Shown here one piece after another: positions 58,730 through 64,000 of a DNA stretch of 64,000 nucleotides. Within the stretch, counting starts at the first letter, position 1. Every line of letters begins with the position of its first letter. Origin of the DNA: Leishmania infantum JPCM5 (taxonomy: Eukaryota; Euglenozoa; Kinetoplastea; Trypanosomatida; Trypanosomatidae); contig NC_009420.2 of the NCBI RefSeq assembly GCF_000002875.2, positions 494,001 through 558,000 of the forward strand. Reading direction: 5' to 3'. The notes beneath the pieces were generated by a model, which saw only the letters and a program-made list of their open reading frames with translations, ran no database searches and was not told the origin of the DNA. The translations under genes were made by a program, and so were the position numbers.

Positions 58730-61700
58730 CTACACAACCAGTGACTTCATGAAGCGCTCGGCGAGCGATGGGTCGAGCTCGACGCGGCGCCGAAAATGGT
58801 GGTCGCTCACCATACGACTGCGCAGGATGCTGAGGCGCGCTTCACGGTCGCGCTCGTCGCGTAGCGTCTCTCCACGCACCTTGGCCTGCATTCCTTTGTG
58901 GTACAGCTCCTCGAACCGGTCCGCCTTGCGGTGGCGCTGCGCACGGTCGGTGCCGGCGCTCAAGTGTTTGGCATCATTCGTGCCACCGCCGCCCTTGCTG
59001 CGCGTCTGTTCACGCCCGGCAATGCCGGCTGAGGCTGAGAACTCATTGATGGTAGGCTGAAAAGTGCACTTCTTCAGCTCCAACACCTTCTTTTGCGCCT
59101 CTAGTTTAGCCTTCGAGATATAGCCGTGCTTCCAGAGCCGCTCGGCCTGCATATTTCTTTCCGCTGGCGACAGCACGCGACCTCGCAGCACCTTCTTCTC
59201 GTAGCCTTCCGGGTCCTCTTCGCGCAGCTTCTCCAGCTCCGCGCGGGCTTCGTCTTCCAACTGAGCTGGCGTCTTTGGTCGCCTCTTTGACGAGGCACGT
59301 GCCCGGGATCGTTCGAGCTGAATCTGGCCCGCCAAGCGTGCGATCAGGAGCTCCTCTGCCTGCTGCCGTTGGCGCTTCTCTACCGATTGCTTCCTCATCG
59401 CCTCCTTCTTCTGCTTCACGATGGCGGCGGTTTCGTAGAGGCGGTTGCACAGCTCCTGCGACTCGGCCGTGCTCATGCGGCTACGTGCCGTCGACGCCCG
59501 CTGACTGGACACGCCGGTAGTGTTGACGCTGGCACGCCCGTCACGGTTGCCCTCTCCCGCACTCTTGCAATCGCTGCCTTCGGCGGCGACGTTTGAGGAG
59601 CGACGCGGACTCGAGTTCTGGTACAGGCGAACAAACACCCCGTTTGGACTTGTCAGCATCTCCTCCTGCTTGCGCAGCCGCTCTTCCTTCCGCGCGATGT
59701 CCTCCTTCAGCGAGCCGGAGACGATTCGGTCGCGAATCCGTTCAAGGAGGTTTAGCTGGAACACTTTATTGCGTCGCTCGTCACGGTCGCGGCGGTTGTT
59801 CAGATGGTAGAGCCGCTCAAACGGACTACGCATCATCACTCGCTCCCGCTCTGCATCTTCGTCGGCGATCTGTTTCTCCAGCGCATCCAGCTTCCACTCC
59901 ACCTCGCCCAGCAGCTCCTTCTCCGGAAGAGAGATGGAAGCCACAGAGGACGCAAGGCTCTGTGACGCTCGCCGCAATGGTGTTGCCTGTTTGCCGCTTG
60001 CCGCGCTCCGGGCTCGGTGCCTGCGAACGGGCGAGGATGCCGAAGGCGGGAGTGACTGATACCGCACCTCGCCTGACAGTGCGTCCGAAGGCAAATCAGG
60101 GCGATAGATGCCACAACGCGAAAGGAGAGGGCTCTCACGAGCCGGCGGAGCAGCCAGACGGGGACTGTGGCAGCTTTGCAGGCACCGAGAAGAGCCGCAG
60201 CCACCGCTATCGAGCGAATAGCCTTTCCGTGGCGCGTTCAAGTAGTAGTAGTCAGGCTCCCACTCAGCGCCACGACGGCGATGATCGCGGGCCGCAGTGC
60301 CATCGCGGCGGTGCATCGATCCACCTCCTCGAAGCTCGGACGCCCGGCGATTTCCGTAGTCGTACCTTAGAAGTTCTTGCCGGCATATTGTTTGCCCTGG
60401 TCTGCTATCGGCGTAACGCGCCTTTGAGCGAGGCGACAGTTCAGTATCGACTCGGCGGCCCCTAGTACTGCTCCTGCGGTCATTGACGTGGGAGGAGGTA
60501 AGCAGTTCCTCCTTGTCCTCGACGTCATCGCCGCTGAAGACGGAGCTGGCGGCTGAGCGTGCGCTTTGCACGGCCGCCGCCCCGTACCCGTCGTCCCCAC
60601 CCTCGCGGCTGCTGCGACGGCGAAACCGCTCCGTGAGGCCACCGAATCGCTCATGAGAAGTGACAGCGGCTGCAGCGTACACGTCGTTATCTGTGTAGTC
60701 GTCGTAGAAGGCGACGCGGTGGAGCGGCACGTGATCCGCGCACAAGTGCAGCGGCGCCTCCGCGCTACTTTCTGAGCGGCAGTGGCACCGATGATGTGGA
60801 GGTGCCTCACCGCTGCGGCGCCGGCGGTGTGGCCGAGGCCAGTCAAAGTCCCCCTCGCGGTTGTGCTGCCACAGCTCCATCAAACACTCGTGCGCCAGCG
60901 CGCCGCCGTGCAAGCTTTCGACGGTCAGGCGCCGGGAGCCATGGCGGCGCACCGGTGACCGTGACGGCAAATGATGGTGCCCCTCTCGCGACAGTTCTCT
61001 ACCTCGGCAGCGATCCGTGCGCGAGGGACCAGAATGCGCCCTCCGCGAATGCTCATTGGCCGCCCCACGGCGTGCGCGACTGCTGCGACCCCTCTCGCCA
61101 GTGTCTGATGTGACGCCTTTGTGGTTACGAGACGCGCCATGCCCTACTACTCGCTCTGGTGTGCTGATTGACCGCCGATCCTCATCATCTTCTGTGTCCT
61201 CGGCTGGGGTGGGACGAAGCCGACGGTCGCCATGGCGTTCGCGATTCGGAAAGCGCTCTGCGCTCTCCTCGCCGACGGAGTTCACAGAGCCGCGAGACTC
61301 GGGGTGACTAAGACTGCCCCCGCTGCTGCTGCTGCGAGAGGATGGCGACGGGGAGGCGACCAAATCATGATCTCTAGAAGAGGCAAGTTGCTGCTCTGCT
61401 CGAGGGGTGTTTGCCTTCCGCTCCAATGCTGATGACGTTCCCGGATGGCCTCTCGAGGCACGGGCAGCACTCGCTTGCTGTGAAGGCACGGTAACTTTGG
61501 CTCCACGGCGCGCACGGCTGCCCCTCGGTGCAGGGTGGGCAGACGGCACCGCAGGCGTGGCACGGCTCGTGGATTTGCCCGCTTTTTCCACGCGTTTGCC
61601 AGTTGCCTCCTTTTTGGATATCGATGAGGCAAGCTTAGATGAGCCGGGCGTTGGATTCTTAGACGCCTTTGACGGTTCGCGCTCATCCTGCGGTGCTTCA

Positions 61701-62335
61701 TCCGCCGCTGCCGCCACTGCCGGCGGCTCCTCCGCCTGCTCATCTTCCTCGATGTGGAGGTCAAACGACGAGTCACTCGTGAGATCGACAACAGCAGCAG
61801 CGTCCTGGGCAACCTCGTCGTATTTCGTCTGCGGCTTCGGCGCAGCAACGTTGCCAGACTTGTCATTCTTCGCAACACAAGGGGAGCGACTAAGCGGTGA
61901 AACTTCACCGCTCATGACGCGGTCAGAAGACGCGTCACCGCTGGCGAACAGGATAGAGGTCCCGGTGGTGCTGTCGGCCCCCGAGAACACGATAGAGGTG
62001 CTGGACGCGGCAGAACGCCCAGACGGCCTTTGTGTGGGCGCTGCAGTCGATTCATCCACCTTTGGCGACATTGACGGCTTCATTCTCTGGATAGAGGGAG
62101 TAGGAATGCTTACTTGGTCCTGCTCATCGCTTCCCCGTGCAGCAGAAGGAGCTCGGCGAAAAGGAACAGGTGTCCTGGAGCGCGAGAAGGGGGTGCCTCC
62201 GGTGCATGCCGAAGTTGAAGCATCCTGTGCCGATGATTTCCCCGCATGCACCGACTGCTCCGAAGCAGCACGCTGGGAGGAGACGCCAGACCCCGGCACC
62301 GGTACAACCATCGACAACTCCTCCTCGTCTTCCAT
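58730..62335 (-). CDS. Large disordered/coiled-coil protein with SUMO-interaction-like motif (1201 aa)
   Basis: The N-terminal two thirds are highly charged and low-complexity (Ser, Arg, Asp, Glu, Pro, His), probably disordered. It carries VVDLTSDSSFDLHIEEDEQ at about 182-200, a hydrophobic core followed by Ser/acidic residues as in SUMO-interacting motifs. The C-terminal third is ordered and helical: ERLYHLNNRRDRDERRNKVF, then coiled coil, then a KKCTFQPTINEFS-type block and DRFEELYHKGMQAKVRGETL, ending in FRRRVELDPSLAERFMKSLV. The combination of repeated R/E-L-Y motifs with a TFxPxIN block recurs in protist proteins, many linked to cytoskeleton; that link is from memory and unproved here. 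The ATG at 62335 opens the frame. Confidence 0.75.
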   Translation of the reverse strand: MEDEEELSMVVPVPGSGVSSQRAASEQSVHAGKSSAQDASTSACTGGTPFSRSRTPVPFRRAPSAARGSDEQDQVSIPTPSIQRMKPSMSPKVDESTAAPTQRPSGRSAASSTSIVFSGADSTTGTSILFASGDASSDRVMSGEVSPLSRSPCVAKNDKSGNVAAPKPQTKYDEVAQDAAAVVDLTSDSSFDLHIEEDEQAEEPPAVAAAADEAPQDEREPSKASKNPTPGSSKLASSISKKEATGKRVEKAGKSTSRATPAVPSAHPAPRGSRARRGAKVTVPSQQASAARASRGHPGTSSALERKANTPRAEQQLASSRDHDLVASPSPSSRSSSSGGSLSHPESRGSVNSVGEESAERFPNRERHGDRRLRPTPAEDTEDDEDRRSISTPERVVGHGASRNHKGVTSDTGERGRSSRARRGAANEHSRRAHSGPSRTDRCRGRELSREGHHHLPSRSPVRRHGSRRLTVESLHGGALAHECLMELWQHNREGDFDWPRPHRRRRSGEAPPHHRCHCRSESSAEAPLHLCADHVPLHRVAFYDDYTDNDVYAAAAVTSHERFGGLTERFRRRSSREGGDDGYGAAAVQSARSAASSVFSGDDVEDKEELLTSSHVNDRRSSTRGRRVDTELSPRSKARYADSRPGQTICRQELLRYDYGNRRASELRGGGSMHRRDGTAARDHRRRGAEWEPDYYYLNAPRKGYSLDSGGCGSSRCLQSCHSPRLAAPPARESPLLSRCGIYRPDLPSDALSGEVRYQSLPPSASSPVRRHRARSAASGKQATPLRRASQSLASSVASISLPEKELLGEVEWKLDALEKQIADEDAERERVMMRSPFERLYHLNNRRDRDERRNKVFQLNLLERIRDRIVSGSLKEDIARKEERLRKQEEMLTSPNGVFVRLYQNSSPRRSSNVAAEGSDCKSAGEGNRDGRASVNTTGVSSQRASTARSRMSTAESQELCNRLYETAAIVKQKKEAMRKQSVEKRQRQQAEELLIARLAGQIQLERSRARASSKRRPKTPAQLEDEARAELEKLREEDPEGYEKKVLRGRVLSPAERNMQAERLWKHGYISKAKLEAQKKVLELKKCTFQPTINEFSASAGIAGREQTRSKGGGGTNDAKHLSAGTDRAQRHRKADRFEELYHKGMQAKVRGETLRDERDREARLSILRSRMVSDHHFRRRVELDPSLAERFMKSLVV

Positions 62336-62869
62336 CGGCTTTCTTGCCTTTTCGGTGGGGTTCGTGATTCTCGAGCCGATTTTGCCGCGGTGAGCGGCGT
62401 CTGAAATGGCTGAAAGTTGACAGAGAAGGATGTCGACTACGAATCCGTGTAACGGTGGAATTATGTGCGGTTCTTTGAATCTATCGAGTCGATCGTGACG
62501 TGCGCAATGGAGACGCCGTAGGAAAAAGGTCCGTCCACAACGCGCACAACGAAAAATTCAAGTAGACCCGGCCGCCCCAGCAGCCGCACCCCATCGCACA
62601 TGTGCACAGAACAACGAAGAAAAAAAGTGAATGGTACGCCTCGCCGCTTTCCCTTCTTCTTGTTTGTGTATGTGTGTACTCCTAATGTGTTCAGTTCATA
62701 CATCAGCAATTCGTGCGAAAGCGCGAGGCAAAATACAGGGATCAACAGATGTGCACGTGAGAGACAGGGAAGGAGGGAGAGATGATAAACATGGTAAGCT
62801 GCTTTATAGCGTTTTTTTTCGTCTCCTTTACCTAGTCTGTTGCCTGCCATACAGCAAGGTGTTCAGCCT
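62336..62869. other. Spacer upstream of the 1201-aa gene
   Basis: Leader and splice region of the 1201-aa gene. A pyrimidine tract followed by CAG on the minus strand lies around 62408-62440. No gene was recognised. Confidence 0.4.
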
Positions 62870-63432
62870 ACATTCAGCCCCCCCGCCCTCGGCCGGTCAC
62901 AGGCACAGCGCATGGGGAGATGCAGCGGTAGGGCAAGCCCTGCAGCCGTGCGCCGACCCAGTCACCCGGGCACCGCCGCTGCGTCGAACAGTGCTCACAC
63001 ACACACACACTCACACAGCAGCGGCCGTTGCGCCGGTCGCCACCCGGTGCACCCGCCACGGGGCCGGGCTCGGGCACCCCCACACCAGTGGGCAGTGTGA
63101 GGGCGGGGGCGCGATGCCTTTCGAGCCACCTCCACACTCCGCCCATCACATGAACGGCACGGACGCGTTCACTGACCGCAGGGCGCGGCGACGCCGCGCT
63201 CACCAGGACATGGCCGCCCGGCATCAGCGGGGATGCATTGCTGTGGCTCCGCTACGCCGTAGGCGCTTGGCTCGGCCACCACCAGAGGCGGCTCCGCAGT
63301 GGCAGGGGATAGGGGCGAGGGGCTGCTTGGCTTTTTCCGCACGCAATGCGTGGGGGCGCTGGACCCTGCGACACCACGCACTGAGGTGTCGCCCCGTCCT
63401 CATGGAGAGTCGGCACGCAGCTGGAAAAAAAA
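62870..63432 (+). mobile_element. Probable SIDER2-like degenerate retroposon
   Basis: About 560 bp of GC-rich non-coding DNA starts with a run of C and ends with an A9 tract on the plus strand at about 63424-63432, the shape expected of a short non-LTR retroposon. Length, composition and position between genes match Leishmania SIDER2 elements, and several stretches look familiar as SIDER2 sequence (for example around 63230-63280). It contains a CA repeat near 62994-63010. No target-site duplication was found by eye. Orientation is inferred from the A tract and would be antisense to the surrounding transcription. Confidence 0.6.
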
Positions 63433-64000
63433 ATAGGGAGGGGCGGTATGAAGACTGTTTCACAACGGACATCGTCGGTAGGGCAGCAGCCCGAAACACA
63501 GTCCACAAAGCGAGAGTCGAGAAAGTGGAGAGCGCACCGGTGGTGCGACGACCGCAGCAAAAGGGCATTCGGGTGAGTGCGACCTTAGTTCCCCTCTCCA
63601 CACATCTGCTCTGCTGACGTTGAATGAGCACATGTGGAAGGTAACAGTTGCGGCGCAAGCAATGAAAACGGTCACGCGCCCCGGTGCATGTCTTCTCTCT
63701 GCAATGCCAAAAAAACAGAGAAGACTTTCGTCACCAAGCCACACGCACACGCTCAGCCACCCCTGCGTCAAGGGGCGGCGTGGAACGCATGCCACCAAGA
63801 TCTCACATCTGGGCCACACACAGTCGCCGCCCTCTTCACCTTGCAATGGGAGAGAGGACATCTTGTGTTTTCCTGTCCGTTTCCGCGTTAAACGATCGCC
63901 ATTAACGTGTAGTTAAAACACAAAGCAAGACGCGACACGCATGCCTCTTGGAGTGGTGCGAGCCGCTGCTCTGCTTCACGAAGTCTCAGCCGTTGCAGGC
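63433..64000. other. Gene-free end of the window
   Basis: No supportable gene. It is probably the 3' flank of a gene beyond the window. Confidence 0.4.

Noticed and set aside
58032..58730. 232-codon minus-strand frame after the 1201-aa gene
   Set aside because: Cys/Leu/Ser-rich without motifs and located in the expected 3' UTR.
1..64000. CRISPR array, bacterial operon signals or rRNA/tRNA genes
   Set aside because: No regularly spaced repeats with unique spacers, no Shine-Dalgarno-based layout, and no rRNA or clear tRNA found by eye. A tRNAscan run was not possible, so a single tRNA or snoRNA could be missed.

Overview
The window reads as nuclear DNA of a trypanosomatid, most likely Leishmania or a close relative. 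Every convincing gene lies on the minus strand and none shows an intron. Genes are separated by 0.5-3 kb of polypyrimidine-rich spacers with dinucleotide repeats, and several start codons sit just downstream of a pyrimidine tract plus AG, as expected for spliced-leader trans-splicing. Coding regions are GC-rich. Two GC-rich non-coding islands resemble the degenerate SIDER retroposons of Leishmania UTRs. The whole window looks like part of one polycistronic unit transcribed from high to low coordinates. The species cannot be fixed from the sequence alone.

In order of transcription (high to low): a SIDER2-like island (62.87-63.43 kb); a 1201-aa disordered/coiled-coil protein with a SUMO-interaction-like motif (62.3-58.7); a 491-aa protein with a mitochondrial-type N-terminus (57.0-55.5); a large kelch-repeat protein (54.8-51.5); a Ser/Pro/Ala-rich protein of unknown role (50.6-48.6); an EFCAB10-like RIIa/EF-hand protein (47.5-47.0); a giant VPS13-family lipid-transfer protein of about 5608 aa (45.1-28.3); translation elongation factor 1-beta (27.35-26.7); two adjacent multi-zinc-finger proteins of RanBP2 type with organelle-type N-termini (24.3-22.6 and 21.2-18.6); a CFAP36/BART-domain protein with a ubiquitin-interacting motif (17.0-15.6); a decayed amastin-like membrane-protein pseudogene (13.3-12.7); a second GC-rich retroposon-like island (11.6-10.8); a 184-aa Cys-rich protein (10.3-9.8); a 1110-aa protein with three copies of a ~45-residue motif, coiled coils and a C-terminal zinc ribbon (8.9-5.6); and a trypsin-fold pseudoprotease fused to armadillo-type helical repeats (4.76-3.1). 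The first 3.1 kb holds no supportable gene.

The genes do not form one pathway, as is normal for trypanosomatid clusters. Themes do recur: probable flagellar proteins (CFAP36, EFCAB10-like and perhaps the 1201-aa protein), probable organelle RNA-binding proteins (the zinc-finger pair), and membrane contact/lipid transfer (VPS13). The most promising leads for new biology are the adjacent RanBP2-finger pair, the pseudoprotease-ARM fusion, the triple-motif protein and the UIM on a CFAP36 homologue.
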